Shown piece after piece: positions 33,552 to 43,116 of a DNA stretch of 64,000 bases. Each line of letters begins with the position of its first letter. Within the stretch, counting starts at the first letter, position 1. Source of the DNA: UBA4207 sp964352405 (GTDB lineage Bacteria > Bdellovibrionota > Bacteriovoracia > Bacteriovoracales > Bacteriovoracaceae). The position numbers and the translations under genes were made by a program. Below the pieces are notes generated by a model that did not search any database, was not told the DNA's origin, and worked only from the letters and a program-made list of their open reading frames with translations. The stretch is from NCBI GenBank assembly GCA_964352405.1, contig CAYGRY010000001.1, positions 105,262-169,261 of the forward strand, in the 5' to 3' direction.

Positions 33552-34235
33552 CTATAAGCTTATCTTAATTTTTGCTCTTAAGCACTGGTCTTGAGTGCTA
33601 AAACTGCCATTTTTATGGGTTTCACCTGTTTCGGCCACAACGCTCATCTGAGTCCAAGGAGCACGCCCATCATTGTCACTGGTAGCACAAAAAGCGATGG
33701 CCTGAGAGTTAAAGATTGCCTGCTGTAAGCTAGCGACACAATTGCTCATTGTACCGATATTATTAACTTTAGAAACTAGCTCTCCGTCACGGTAATGCGC
33801 CAGCGCCCATGGATCACGTCCGTCGTTATCTTTCGTAATACAAACAAAAAGACTGTTTCTTACGTTTACTGCAATCGGCTTAACTTGCTCACACGTTGCA
33901 AGCTCACCAACATTTGATTGCGGAAGTTTTTGAGTTTGAAGTGTACGTGGATCTCTTACACCAAGGACCCATGGAGCTCTTCCATCATTATCCCTAGCAA
34001 TACAACTGAGGCTTGATCTTGGAATAGGTCCTGGATTTGGGTTGGGATTTGGCGAATCTGTTAAGAGTTGCAAAGTATCACTCAAACGCTCACGTACACG
34101 TAGAAGCGTTCGTTGATCTTGCGGAGAATTCAATTCTCTTCTAATACTCACAAGAAGATCTTTAATCTCTTGATCAACTTGAGCTTGTAGAGGTAGCGAA
34201 CATATTACGGCCATCAGTAGAATTAACTTTTTCAT
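33552..34235 (-). CDS. Secreted protein with three DNDGRxPW repeats
   Basis: Protein of 227 residues: signal peptide MKKLILLMAVICSLPLQA, a helical segment with a coiled-coil look (24-58), an Asn-Pro linker (61-71), then three repeats of 45-54 residues. Each repeat begins C-x4-DNDGR-x-PW (Cys 78, 132, 183) and has a second Cys (115, 166, 218). The DNDGR stretch resembles a Ca-binding turn. No known domain recognised; a surface or periplasmic binding role is only a guess. Confidence 0.82.
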   Translation of the reverse strand: MKKLILLMAVICSLPLQAQVDQEIKDLLVSIRRELNSPQDQRTLLRVRERLSDTLQLLTDSPNPNPNPGPIPRSSLSCIARDNDGRAPWVLGVRDPRTLQTQKLPQSNVGELATCEQVKPIAVNVRNSLFVCITKDNDGRDPWALAHYRDGELVSKVNNIGTMSNCVASLQQAIFNSQAIAFCATSDNDGRAPWTQMSVVAETGETHKNGSFSTQDQCLRAKIKISL

Positions 34236-34381
34236 CTTAGTTCCTGCTTTAAGATTTTAATGATGAGATAGATTTAAAATACTAGGTGGACTTTGACACG
34301 GAAAAGCTTGGCTCAGTAAGAAGTTATCAATTTTTAGTGATCTGAATTCAACTTTTTTGAATAACTAGTGGCACTTTGACC

Positions 34382-34711
34382 CTATTTTTTGAAGATATCT
34401 AGCTTCAAGTCATAAGATCGTCCAATCCACATAATGTGATCACGGTGATCGACTAGATCATCTTCTCCCTCGGGATGAATAAAGATATCAAGACCTTGTC
34501 GATGAACTAAAAGCCAACTTGCGAGAGATTCAAACTTTTCATAAGGAACTGTAATTTGGCATGAATTGATGGGATGTGGCCCAACAGGTCTATCCCATAC
34601 GCGACCGACCTGTAGTTGAAATTCTTCGGCTATTTGCGCAGCTAGTGTATTGGCAATTTCCATTTGATGAGAACTAAAATAAAGATGAAAGTGATAAGAA
34701 GAAAAAATCAT
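34382..34711 (-). CDS. DOPA 4,5-dioxygenase family protein
   Basis: Protein of 109 residues with the family's signature pieces: YHFHLYF at the start, WDRPVGPHPINSCQI in the middle, and LLVHRQGLDIFIHPEGEDDLVDHRDHIMWIG at the end (split: HRQGLDIFIHP and DDLVDHRDHIMWIG). His residues would bind Fe(II). Substrates in bacteria are rarely known. It starts on the ATGA overlap with the cupin gene, so the pair is co-expressed. Confidence 0.9.
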   Translation of the reverse strand: MIFSSYHFHLYFSSHQMEIANTLAAQIAEEFQLQVGRVWDRPVGPHPINSCQITVPYEKFESLASWLLVHRQGLDIFIHPEGEDDLVDHRDHIMWIGRSYDLKLDIFKK

Positions 34712-35226
34712 TTTAAAGTTTTAACTCTTTTTAGATCCGTTTGACCATCATGATCACCAAATTCATGTTTAGGATGATCATCCCAAAAATGACCTTTCTC
34801 TTTCATTTCAAGATTTCTCGCCTGATGCATCGGATAAAAGATTTTATCACTTGGTGTATGTCCCTCGCCTACAACAATCGCTTTGACCTCAGTCTCAGTA
34901 TTATTGATGAGCGTATGAGCATGACCGGTTCCAGGAGGCAACCCAACACAATCCCCTGGCTTTAAATCAAATGTATTACCATCAATCCATACTTGCGGTT
35001 GACCTTCTAAAATGAAGATAAACTCCTCTTCTTCACTATGGGCATGAGGCCAAGAGCTACGATCTCCTGGGGCTAAAACTTCATAATTGATAGCAACACG
35101 TTTAAGTCCAAAGGCTCGACCAAGAGCCGCCCCTGTACCAAATGTTTCACTATCTCCGGGATAAGAGAAGGATTGATTCGTACGTAAATCTTCACAATGT
35201 TTAATAAATTCTGGTCTTTTTTTCAT
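34708..35226 (-). CDS. Cupin-domain protein
   Basis: Single cupin barrel in 172 residues: PHAHSEEEEFIFILEGQPQV is the first motif with the metal-binding HxH and E, and DCVGLPPGTGHAHTL the second. Cytoplasmic. It overlaps the DOPA-dioxygenase-like gene by 4 bases and is probably part of the same oxidative or aromatic-metabolite pathway. Confidence 0.88.
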   Translation of the reverse strand: MKKRPEFIKHCEDLRTNQSFSYPGDSETFGTGAALGRAFGLKRVAINYEVLAPGDRSSWPHAHSEEEEFIFILEGQPQVWIDGNTFDLKPGDCVGLPPGTGHAHTLINNTETEVKAIVVGEGHTPSDKIFYPMHQARNLEMKEKGHFWDDHPKHEFGDHDGQTDLKRVKTLK

Positions 35227-35339
35227 ATGCCATCCTAATACAAGCTGCTTAGGTATGGAAAAATTCTTATAAAAATTTCATATCCCCTACTCAAGTCCAT
35301 GATTTTGATAAAATCCAACAAACATAATAGGAATTCATC

Positions 35340-36269
35340 ATGAAAAGTATAGCTTTTGCAGCATTATTACTTATTACTCTAAATCAAGCTCATACAGCTG
35401 AAGTTGATCAATTTACAACAAGGCATCTTGAGCTTCAAAACTCAACTGATATCGTCAATAGCGAAGCAAATCGCCATGTGAAAGAGAGTCTAAAGAGACT
35501 TGAGAAATCAGGTTGTGATGAAAGTCTATTATATGAAGAACTTAAGAAAGGTTTTGCCAATCATAAGAATGGCAAGCTCACGATTCATATGTTGCATGAC
35601 AAGGAATTCCCACGTCATCAGATCGCCCTAGGCGAATCAGTCTATGCTGATTGGAACCGCTTAGACGGGTATCTACTAGGTCGTCCAGCAGCAGCAGCTA
35701 GTCCATTGGCCTTAGGACCCCTAGTCAATATTGATGGAATTCGCGTTGGGACGGATAAGTTTGAACATATTTTTGGGCGAGGATTTCAATATTTTAAGCG
35801 TTTTCACCTTAAAAAGCGCTCTCTTAAAAGTGTCATGAAATATGGTATTCGTGGTGAGAAGACTATCTTCGGTGGCAATATCTTAGCGACTGGTGTTTTC
35901 AGCTACGCTGATTTAGCTGCCAATTTTAATGGCATGAGATTTTGGAACCATATGCTACAGCTTCGCCCCGACATCTTAGGAGATAATCACGGACCATATA
36001 TTTCATGCCAGGATAATCAATTTGTTCAAGTTAAGCAGATTGATTTTAGCCACTATATTGATGAATCAATGGATGAATCTATTAACTGTTCAAAATTTGC
36101 TCGTAAGAAATCTGCAAAGAAATTCTTAAATCGTGTAGAAGCCCTTGGCTATAGCTGTCCAATGGATGCAGACAAGCTCGATATGATGAAAGAAAAGTAT
36201 GGAGAATTCTCCAAATGGATCATCAATGACGAAGGAGTCGAGGATGTTTCATACTTTAATGAGTTTTAA
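35340..36269 (+). CDS. Secreted protein of an uncharacterised conserved-looking family
   Basis: Protein of 309 residues with signal peptide MKSIAFAALLLITLNQAHTA. GIRVGTDKFEHIFGRGFQYF and GVFSYADLAANFNGMRFW look like strongly conserved motifs, with Asp, Glu and His residues that might bind metal, but I cannot name a function. Its last four bases overlap the end of the convergent cold-shock-domain gene. Confidence 0.8.
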   Translation: MKSIAFAALLLITLNQAHTAEVDQFTTRHLELQNSTDIVNSEANRHVKESLKRLEKSGCDESLLYEELKKGFANHKNGKLTIHMLHDKEFPRHQIALGESVYADWNRLDGYLLGRPAAAASPLALGPLVNIDGIRVGTDKFEHIFGRGFQYFKRFHLKKRSLKSVMKYGIRGEKTIFGGNILATGVFSYADLAANFNGMRFWNHMLQLRPDILGDNHGPYISCQDNQFVQVKQIDFSHYIDESMDESINCSKFARKKSAKKFLNRVEALGYSCPMDADKLDMMKEKYGEFSKWIINDEGVEDVSYFNEF

Positions 36270-36667
36270 TCGTCTATGAGTTTGATTCTTGAAGCGACTA
36301 AGCCTTTAGGTCCTTCATTGACAACGAATTCAACAGGGTCTTGATCGTAAACTTGAGCGCCATTAAGTGAGTTTACATGAAAGAAAACATCTTTCATTTC
36401 AATATCTGGCTTAATAAAACCAAAGCCTTTCTCTTCGCTGTAAAACTTAATTGTTCCAGTAATGACATGACCCATGTCTTCTTTAGTCGCAATCTCTGAT
36501 CCCCAAATAATCTCAGAGACTTCCTTGATTTTGTCACCCTTGTGGATTTTTTCAAGTTTAACGATAACTGCTTGTTCCGTTTTAGCATCTACTAAAAGAT
36601 TCTCTCTTTTTCTTTTTTTCGTTTTTTCTGTGTCGTATTTAACGAGTTCTACTTTTACTTTTGGCAT
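36266..36667 (-). CDS. Cold-shock-domain protein with N-terminal extension
   Basis: Protein of 133 residues. The C-terminal half (about 67-131) is a cold-shock domain with GTIKFYSEEKGFGFIKPD and DVFFHVNSL, the RNA-binding RNP motifs. The N-terminal half is unrelated, basic and charged (KVKVELVKYDTEKTKKRKRE). The extension may add protein or RNA contacts. It ends a four-gene minus-strand run with the M32 peptidase and two barrel proteins. Confidence 0.88.
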   Translation of the reverse strand: MPKVKVELVKYDTEKTKKRKRENLLVDAKTEQAVIVKLEKIHKGDKIKEVSEIIWGSEIATKEDMGHVITGTIKFYSEEKGFGFIKPDIEMKDVFFHVNSLNGAQVYDQDPVEFVVNEGPKGLVASRIKLIDD

Positions 36668-36676
36668 ATAGTTCTT

Positions 36677-38158
36677 TTAGTTAAGGTAACGTTCGATTAA
36701 GTGATTCTTTAAATAAACTGGATTTAACGTTTCACCAGTTGCTTTTAGCATTAAATCATCAGTTGTGTGAAGTGAGGCTTCGTGCCAAATATTCTTCTTT
36801 AACCAATTAAAAGCTGGTGAATAATCACCTTTTTCAATATGTGACTCAATTTGCGGACATTCTTTTTTTACAGCATTAAACTCTTGAGCTGCGTACATAG
36901 CACCAAGAGTATATGACGGAAAATAGCCAAACGAGCCATCAGTCCAATGAATATCTTGTAATGGTCCTTGCTGGAAGTTGTCACGCGTATCAACCCCTAA
37001 ATAACTCATCATTTTCTCATTCCACATATCAGGGATATCTTTTGCCTCGATCTCGCCGCCAATCAGGGCCTTTTCTATCTCATAGCGTAGAATGATGTGA
37101 GCCGGATAGGTTACTTCATCAGCATCAACGCGAATAAAGTCGGGCTTAACCTGGCGATAGATCTTAATCAGGTTTTCAATCTCAAAAGCTTGAGAAGCAC
37201 CAAAAGACGCGACAATATCTTGATGAATCGACTTTAAAAAAGCAGAGCTTCGACCAAGCTGCATTTCAAAAAACAAGCTTTGGCTTTCGTGGATACCCAT
37301 TGAACGAGCTCTACCAACAGGTAAAACTCTTAATTGTTCAGGTAAATTTTGTTCATAACGGGCGTGACCTGTTTCATGGACGATGCCCATCAAAGCTTTA
37401 ACGAAATCATTTTCATCATAGCGAGTGGTCATTCGAACATCTTCAGGCACTCCCCCGCAAAACGGATGAGAACTGATATCAACACGACCTCGTGTAAAGT
37501 CAAAGCCAAGCTTGGCCATCACTTTTAGACCCAAGTCTTTTTGTTTTTCAACAGAGAAAGACCCTTCAGGCTTTAAAACTTTTCTAGTTTTTTGCTTCTC
37601 GACAATTTCTTGAATCAGAGCAGGAAGCCAAGTTTTAACTTCACCAAAGATGCTATCTAAAGTCGTTGTATTCATTCCTGGCTCATAGAGACCGATGAGT
37701 GAATCATAGGGACTAAGACCAGATCTTTCACTTAAGACCTTAGCTTCTTGTCTTGAAAGGTTTACGACTTCTTTAAAGTTTTCTAAAAAGCCTTTCCAGT
37801 CATTGTTCGTTCGTTGTGTTCTCCAAGCATGTTCACATTTTGAACCTGCCAGAGACTTTGCTTTTACTAAATCTTCTGGAACCCAAGTCGAAAGATCATA
37901 TCGGCGCTTCATTTCACGCAGTGAAGCCTGCTGGACTTCGTTTAAATCTTCACTTTCCGCCTTATTAATAAGCTCACCAATTTTAGGGTCAACCATTAAT
38001 TGATGGAGCAAAACTCCATACTCTGCCATTGCTTTTGAGCGAGCTTCGTTTGAATTTGTAGGCATCATGGCTGCTTGATCCCAATATGTAATGGACTCAA
38101 GGTGCTTTAAATGATGTAGTCGCTCAAATGTCGTCTCAAGGGCATTGTAAGATTTCAT
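36677..38158 (-). CDS. M32-family metallocarboxypeptidase
   Basis: Cytoplasmic zinc carboxypeptidase of 493 residues, the normal family length. The zinc site HETGHARYEQNLP (about residue 260) is followed by the M32-specific GIHESQSLFFE with the third ligand Glu; LESITYWDQAAMMP near the start and DEVTYPAHIILRYEIEKALI later are also family marks. It removes C-terminal residues from peptides. It lies 3 bases after the first barrel gene. Confidence 0.95.
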   Translation of the reverse strand: MKSYNALETTFERLHHLKHLESITYWDQAAMMPTNSNEARSKAMAEYGVLLHQLMVDPKIGELINKAESEDLNEVQQASLREMKRRYDLSTWVPEDLVKAKSLAGSKCEHAWRTQRTNNDWKGFLENFKEVVNLSRQEAKVLSERSGLSPYDSLIGLYEPGMNTTTLDSIFGEVKTWLPALIQEIVEKQKTRKVLKPEGSFSVEKQKDLGLKVMAKLGFDFTRGRVDISSHPFCGGVPEDVRMTTRYDENDFVKALMGIVHETGHARYEQNLPEQLRVLPVGRARSMGIHESQSLFFEMQLGRSSAFLKSIHQDIVASFGASQAFEIENLIKIYRQVKPDFIRVDADEVTYPAHIILRYEIEKALIGGEIEAKDIPDMWNEKMMSYLGVDTRDNFQQGPLQDIHWTDGSFGYFPSYTLGAMYAAQEFNAVKKECPQIESHIEKGDYSPAFNWLKKNIWHEASLHTTDDLMLKATGETLNPVYLKNHLIERYLN

Positions 38159-38161
38159 CTG

Positions 38162-39469
38162 TTAATTTGTCCTTTGGCTTTCTTCGTACTGACGTTGCAT
38201 TTCTTCCAAGCTTAACTCTGCCTTTGCGGTTTCTTCATCAAGCTTTTTCATCTTCTTTAGCACACGAAGCTCACGTCTTGCACCTCTTTTCACTTCGTTA
38301 TTAATGACGTTTAAAGGAACTTCCATACCTACACTTAAAGATGGCTCCAAAGTATAGATCATTGATTGCTCAATTGATCCTTCGTCACCAAAATAAAGAG
38401 CATTGTTAATTTTACCGGCAACACCACGAACTGTTGGCTTTACAAAATAAGACACACCATTTCTTTGTTTATACTTAATCATAAGACTTGCATCAACGTG
38501 GAATGCATAACCTGCAACATGGAACTTATTATCGATATCTCTATAAGCCGCAGTATTTTCTTGATCAGCAATACGAGTTCTTGTTTTAGGAAATAAAATA
38601 CCTGCACCAACTCCAGCAACAGCATCAACACCAAAGCGTCTTGTATCGATCAACTTTTCTCTATAAAGACCTTCAATATAAGGATAATTGTAGCCGTCAG
38701 TGTGTTCTAAAAGTAAAAAGCTTGCATCTCGTCCGGCCACGACTTCATCAAAAGAGCGGCGTTCACCGTCAACCCATAGCTCACCTGTGTAGTCACCTTC
38801 AATATCATATTCGCGCTCAGGATCAAAAACCCATTTCATATGGTCAGTTCCTGCGCCAATACCAAATCGCGAATCTCTAGAAAACCAGTAACCAAGCTTT
38901 AAATTGTACTGAGGTACTGAAAAGTTTGATGGCTTTAAATACTTTATGCTTAATGGTGATGGTCTATCTTGACCAACAGCATTTCTGATTGTGTATGATC
39001 CTTGATCAGTTCTAACTGTAATATCAGAGTTCGTATGAAATCCGCGATTATAACCCCAACTAATAAACAACACACCTTTTGGCCCAGTACTATAGGCATC
39101 ATTCATAACCTGTCTTAGCCTGGCGATTTCCTTTTCAAGGTCAAGTGTTCCTGCAGAGGTTTGATTCGCACCACATGTCGATACTAGTGATTGCTCTTTT
39201 TCCATCTCTTTAATTAAATCATCGACCATCATATAACTAACGGCGACAGGAACCATTTTCTCTGCTTCTTCAGCTCCTACATTTGCAATGAGGTCTGCTC
39301 GAGATTGCTCAACTTGGGCAGCAATCTGATCAGCATCAAAACCATCTGATAAAGCTTGCTCTCGCTCTCTGGCGTTTTCAAAGACAACTTCAATTGCTGC
39401 CGCTTCTTGCGAGAAAGCTGATGTAGAAAAAAAATTTAAAAGTGTAAGGATTGTAAGTAGCAATTTCAT
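38162..39469 (-). CDS. Outer-membrane barrel-like protein with coiled-coil ends (paralogue 1)
   Basis: Protein of 435 residues with signal peptide MKLLLTILTLLNFFSTSAFS. A helical N-terminal part (25-125) precedes a beta-rich region with ISWGYNRGFHTNSDITVRTD and NLKLGYWFSRDSRFGIGAG, which recalls a family of outer-membrane barrels with a GYNRxxxxxSDI motif. Unusually it ends in a charged helical tail (KKMKKLDEETAKAELSLEEM) rather than an aromatic residue. Good AGGAACT ribosome site. Confidence 0.72.
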   Translation of the reverse strand: MKLLLTILTLLNFFSTSAFSQEAAAIEVVFENAREREQALSDGFDADQIAAQVEQSRADLIANVGAEEAEKMVPVAVSYMMVDDLIKEMEKEQSLVSTCGANQTSAGTLDLEKEIARLRQVMNDAYSTGPKGVLFISWGYNRGFHTNSDITVRTDQGSYTIRNAVGQDRPSPLSIKYLKPSNFSVPQYNLKLGYWFSRDSRFGIGAGTDHMKWVFDPEREYDIEGDYTGELWVDGERRSFDEVVAGRDASFLLLEHTDGYNYPYIEGLYREKLIDTRRFGVDAVAGVGAGILFPKTRTRIADQENTAAYRDIDNKFHVAGYAFHVDASLMIKYKQRNGVSYFVKPTVRGVAGKINNALYFGDEGSIEQSMIYTLEPSLSVGMEVPLNVINNEVKRGARRELRVLKKMKKLDEETAKAELSLEEMQRQYEESQRTN

Positions 39470-39491
39470 AATTAGTTCCTAATTGGTTCTT

Positions 39492-40718
39492 TTATTGATC
39501 TCTTAATTCTTCTAATCTTGTTTTTAATTTTTCTTTCTTTTCTTCATTCTTTTCGATTTCAGCAATTTTACGACGCGCTTTTTCTGATTTAGATGGAAAA
39601 AGGTTGGGGCTATAACCCAGAGCCACTCCAACCTGAGCACTGTAAAGGTTTCCTGTCGCATGAAAATTACCAATCGGACCATCGATACGAGTATAAACAC
39701 CACGTGCATTTAACGAAGCGTTCATAGTCCCTTGCATGAAGTTATAACGAAGAGTTGATTCACCTGTTAGGTTAAAACCATAGACTTTCATTCCAGCATT
39801 TTCTGTGACTTCTAGTTTTAATTCACCATTATCATCAAGGACGTAATATTTTGAAACACCATTGGCAAATGAAATACCAGCACCTGCGCCAACTCGAAGT
39901 TCCAGATTATTTCCACCAACATCTCCAGCAAGGTTAATGACTTTACCGCCAAAGAAGTTAATATTTGTGTTTCCATGACTTGTTGAAAGTGTATGAATAT
40001 ATGCTTTAAGATCTACGCCTTGTTCGCTAACGTCTCTGCCACCAATTCTTCCTTCAATATCGATATTGGAATTGATTTGTGGATTGTCATGACGATCTTG
40101 AAATAGAGTTTTTGGATGTGAGTAGCGTAGACCAAAAAAGTACTTACCATCAACATTTTGAAGCTCTAATGTGAAGTCATTTTGGGGCTCATCAATAAAC
40201 TTACCAAGCTCTGTATTATCGCTCCAAACAGCATAATGATGTAGACCGGTTCTTTGAACAGGCTCTATTCCGCTAATTGTGACGTCAGTATTTTCATTTT
40301 CTAAACGCATCTTTAACTTCTTATGAAATGACAGAAAAGGACCAAAAGTAAAAACGACTTTCCATTTACGATCATTTTGAAGAGGAAAATCAATTTCAAT
40401 AGCTTTTTGGCCATCAATAGCTAAGCTATCTTTTTTAAATTCTTCACAAAGGTGAGCCAGGTCCGTAGGCTTCATACTTGAATGAATACTTGAAACTTCA
40501 TCAGAAGTATTATCAACGCGACTTACCTCTAATGGAATGAGGCCTTCACTTTCACCTGAACCATCGAGGCAACGGCTATCGCCAACAATAGAATCCTGAG
40601 AACCATTTTCAAGTCCCTGGCAAAGACCCTTGATATCGATATAATCAGTAGTCTGAGATAATGCTTGAATCGAATAAAGCGAAGTTAGCGTCATTAAGAA
40701 TGATAAAAATCTGCTCAT
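39492..40718 (-). CDS. Outer-membrane barrel-like protein (paralogue 2)
   Basis: Protein of 408 residues starting at ATG 40718 with GGAG 6 bases upstream. Signal peptide MSRFLSFLMTLTSLYSIQALS, a disordered region, then beta strands. FTFGPFLSFHKKLKMRLEN and YFFGLRYSHPKTLF align by eye with the matching strands of the next gene, so the two look like tandem paralogues. It also ends in a charged helix (KSEKARRKIAEIEKNEEKK). First gene of the four-gene run. Confidence 0.7.
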   Translation of the reverse strand: MSRFLSFLMTLTSLYSIQALSQTTDYIDIKGLCQGLENGSQDSIVGDSRCLDGSGESEGLIPLEVSRVDNTSDEVSSIHSSMKPTDLAHLCEEFKKDSLAIDGQKAIEIDFPLQNDRKWKVVFTFGPFLSFHKKLKMRLENENTDVTISGIEPVQRTGLHHYAVWSDNTELGKFIDEPQNDFTLELQNVDGKYFFGLRYSHPKTLFQDRHDNPQINSNIDIEGRIGGRDVSEQGVDLKAYIHTLSTSHGNTNINFFGGKVINLAGDVGGNNLELRVGAGAGISFANGVSKYYVLDDNGELKLEVTENAGMKVYGFNLTGESTLRYNFMQGTMNASLNARGVYTRIDGPIGNFHATGNLYSAQVGVALGYSPNLFPSKSEKARRKIAEIEKNEEKKEKLKTRLEELRDQ

Positions 40719-40857
40719 ATTAATCTCCATAGATAGGAGTTAATAGAGCAAGTGCTGTGCCAATAATTTAGCTTTAACAATGAAGTTAAGCGACTGATTT
40801 TACAGCATTAGAAGCTAAAATACTAAACAGTGTCTAAATAATAAACACTATATTTCC

Positions 40858-40902
40858 AATGAGTTAACTCATTTGTTTATCACTTATTAGTGTTGCTATA
40901 GT
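40858..40902 (+). promoter_or_regulatory. Palindrome and possible promoter of the S15-type peptidase gene
   Basis: A perfect 16-base dyad AATGAGTTAACTCATT (40858-40873) touches a -35-like TTGTTT (40873-40878), 18 bases before TATAGT (40897-40902). It lies between two divergent transcription units and could be an operator. Confidence 0.45.
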
Positions 40903-40932
40903 TGTCTCAAATTCAATCATTGGACGATATCT

Positions 40933-42561
40933 ATGAAGCTCTTATTTTTTCTTATTCTGCTAAATTCAAGTTACGCATACGCAGATATCAGTGAAACTGT
41001 CTTCGTTCAAAGTTCAACCGATACTGATTCAGATGGCGTGCTTGATTTAATTGCAGTCACTATAGATCGACCTTCAACAACTGAAAAACTTCCAGTCATT
41101 TTAAAAATGTCTCCCTACTCTCAAGGTGGCAATTCTCCAGATTTTCATGACACAGACGTCGACCTACTTCCACAGGACGAAGCCCTTGAAGCAAGTGTTT
41201 CAAAGCGTTCATTTATTTCTAAAAGCAATATTCTAAAGAACAAGGAAACTGATAAATTTTCGGGTTACGCTAATGTTTATGCAGATAGCGTCGGAACAGG
41301 AAAATCAACTGGCTGCCCAACGGTTGGAGATATGGCCGAAACTCTTGGGGCTAAAGCCGTCATTGATTGGCTTAATGGCCGTGCTCGTGGCTTTAACTCA
41401 AAGGGAGAAGAAGTTAAAGCAACTTGGTCAAACGGTAATGTTGGGATGATTGGAGTTTCATATAACGGAACATTACCAATAATGGTTGCAACAACTGGAG
41501 TTGAAGGTCTAAAAGCCATTATACCTATTGGTGCCATTAGTAATTGGTATGACTACTATCGCGCAAACGGTTTAGTTGTTAATCCAGGCGGCTATATTGG
41601 AGAAGATGCAGATATCCTTGGTCAATATATCGTTAGAAAGAATGCTTGCAAAAAAGAGCTGTCTATCATCACTCAAACGATGGGAAGAGAACATGGAGAT
41701 TTCTCCGATTTTTGGCAAAAGCGTGACTATCTAATAAAAGCAAAAAATATCAAAGCAGCTGTCTTCTTGGCACACGGGCAAGCTGATTGGAATGTAAAAC
41801 AAAAGCAAGCAATCCAGCTCTACGAAGCCTTAGACGAACAAACACCTAAAAGATTATTTTTACATCTTGGTGGTCATGCTTATCCAAGTGATCGCGGCTT
41901 TAGAAATAATGTAGATTTATGGTTCGATCATTATGTTAAGGGTGTTGATAACGGCATAAATAAAAAGCTTCCAGTACGTATTCAAACGATTGGTCAAACA
42001 GTTGCTAAAGAACAGAATCAATGGCCCCACGAAAGCACCTTCAAGCAAGTTTTCACTCTTGGTAAGGGCGAAGTAAAAAGGATCATTGATATCGGATCAA
42101 AGAATAAGTTGGAAACTTTTGTAAAAAGTCCAAATCAAGAAAATCAAAATCGTCTCATCTATATGAGTAAGCCTCTTGATAACGATACTCTTTTTTCTGG
42201 AACTCCAAAAGTTCAGCTGACCTTATCCTTACTTAACAGAAGAGCGGCTAATATAACGGTAGCTCTAGTACAATTTAAGGGTAACTCAGTCGGAAAGATC
42301 ATTACTCGAGGTTGGGCCGATCCACAAAACTACCTAGACTTTAAGGAAGGCGAGCTTTTAAACCCAGGGCAAAAGGTTCAGCTAAATTTTAAACTAGAAC
42401 CAAAGCAATTTATGATGAAGAAAGGTTATCAACTTGGTGTAATGGTAACTTCAACTGATTATAGCTACACATTGAGACCAAGAACTGGAACTGAAATTGA
42501 GGTTTATACAGGTGATGATAGCTTTGTAGAGTTTGAAGCAGATTCAGTCATTCAGTTCTAA
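40933..42561 (+). CDS. Secreted S15/CocE-type peptidase (Xaa-Pro dipeptidyl-peptidase-like)
   Basis: Protein of 542 residues with signal peptide MKLLFFLILLNSSYAYA. An alpha/beta-hydrolase domain has nucleophile GVSYNGTLP, an Asp in AHGQADWNVK and a His in LGGHAYPSD; ADSVGTGKSTGCPTVGD precedes it as in PepX/CocE proteins. A C-terminal jelly-roll (from about 400) ends YTGDDSFVEFEAD. It probably cleaves proline-containing dipeptides outside the cell. Confidence 0.88.
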   Translation: MKLLFFLILLNSSYAYADISETVFVQSSTDTDSDGVLDLIAVTIDRPSTTEKLPVILKMSPYSQGGNSPDFHDTDVDLLPQDEALEASVSKRSFISKSNILKNKETDKFSGYANVYADSVGTGKSTGCPTVGDMAETLGAKAVIDWLNGRARGFNSKGEEVKATWSNGNVGMIGVSYNGTLPIMVATTGVEGLKAIIPIGAISNWYDYYRANGLVVNPGGYIGEDADILGQYIVRKNACKKELSIITQTMGREHGDFSDFWQKRDYLIKAKNIKAAVFLAHGQADWNVKQKQAIQLYEALDEQTPKRLFLHLGGHAYPSDRGFRNNVDLWFDHYVKGVDNGINKKLPVRIQTIGQTVAKEQNQWPHESTFKQVFTLGKGEVKRIIDIGSKNKLETFVKSPNQENQNRLIYMSKPLDNDTLFSGTPKVQLTLSLLNRRAANITVALVQFKGNSVGKIITRGWADPQNYLDFKEGELLNPGQKVQLNFKLEPKQFMMKKGYQLGVMVTSTDYSYTLRPRTGTEIEVYTGDDSFVEFEADSVIQF

Positions 42562-42579
42562 AAATTTTAGAACTAATGT

Positions 42580-42606
42580 AAAAAAGCGAGTATCCATGAT
42601 ACTCGC
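42580..42606 (-). terminator. Rho-independent terminator of tpx
   Basis: On the minus strand GCGAGTATC - ATG - GATACTCGC is followed by six T. A separate 19-base dyad (42555-42573) covers the stop codon of the convergent peptidase gene. Confidence 0.92.
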
Positions 42607-42618
42607 ATCATTCATTAA

Positions 42619-43116
42619 TTATCTAAGCGCTGATAGAGCTTTTTCATAATTTGGCTCATTCACAATATCCGATACTAGCTCTGCATGAAGAACCTTATTT
42701 TCCTTATCAAGCACAATAACAGCTCTAGCATAGAGGCCAGCAAGTGGGGAATCTTTTAACGTTAAACCCCATTTAGAACCAAAGTCAGAACGAAAGCCGG
42801 AAAGAGTCTCTACATTGTTAATACCTTCTGCACCACAAAAGCGTGCCATAGCAAAAGGAAGGTCCATTGAAATATTCAAAACAGCAGTATTATCCAATGA
42901 AGCTGCTTCTTTATTAAATTGGCGAACTGAGGTTGCACAAACAGGAGTATCAACACTTGGAAAAACACTGATAATTTTATTCTTGCCTGCATAATCTGAA
43001 ATTGAAGCCGGCTTCAGGTCATTGCGAACTAGATTATTAAACTCAACAACAGAGCCAACAGCTGGTAGCTCTCCAACAGTATTTGCAGCTGTATTTTTAA
43101 AAAGTAGTGATGCCAT
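42619..43116 (-). CDS. tpx: Thiol peroxidase Tpx
   Basis: Atypical 2-Cys peroxiredoxin of 165 residues. FPSVDTPVCATSVRQF holds the peroxidatic Cys60 and ARFCGAEG the resolving Cys94, as in E. coli Tpx. It reduces lipid and other hydroperoxides using thioredoxin. An imperfect inverted repeat (43172-43207) lies 56 bases upstream and may be a control site. Confidence 0.96.
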   Translation of the reverse strand: MASLLFKNTAANTVGELPAVGSVVEFNNLVRNDLKPASISDYAGKNKIISVFPSVDTPVCATSVRQFNKEAASLDNTAVLNISMDLPFAMARFCGAEGINNVETLSGFRSDFGSKWGLTLKDSPLAGLYARAVIVLDKENKVLHAELVSDIVNEPNYEKALSALR

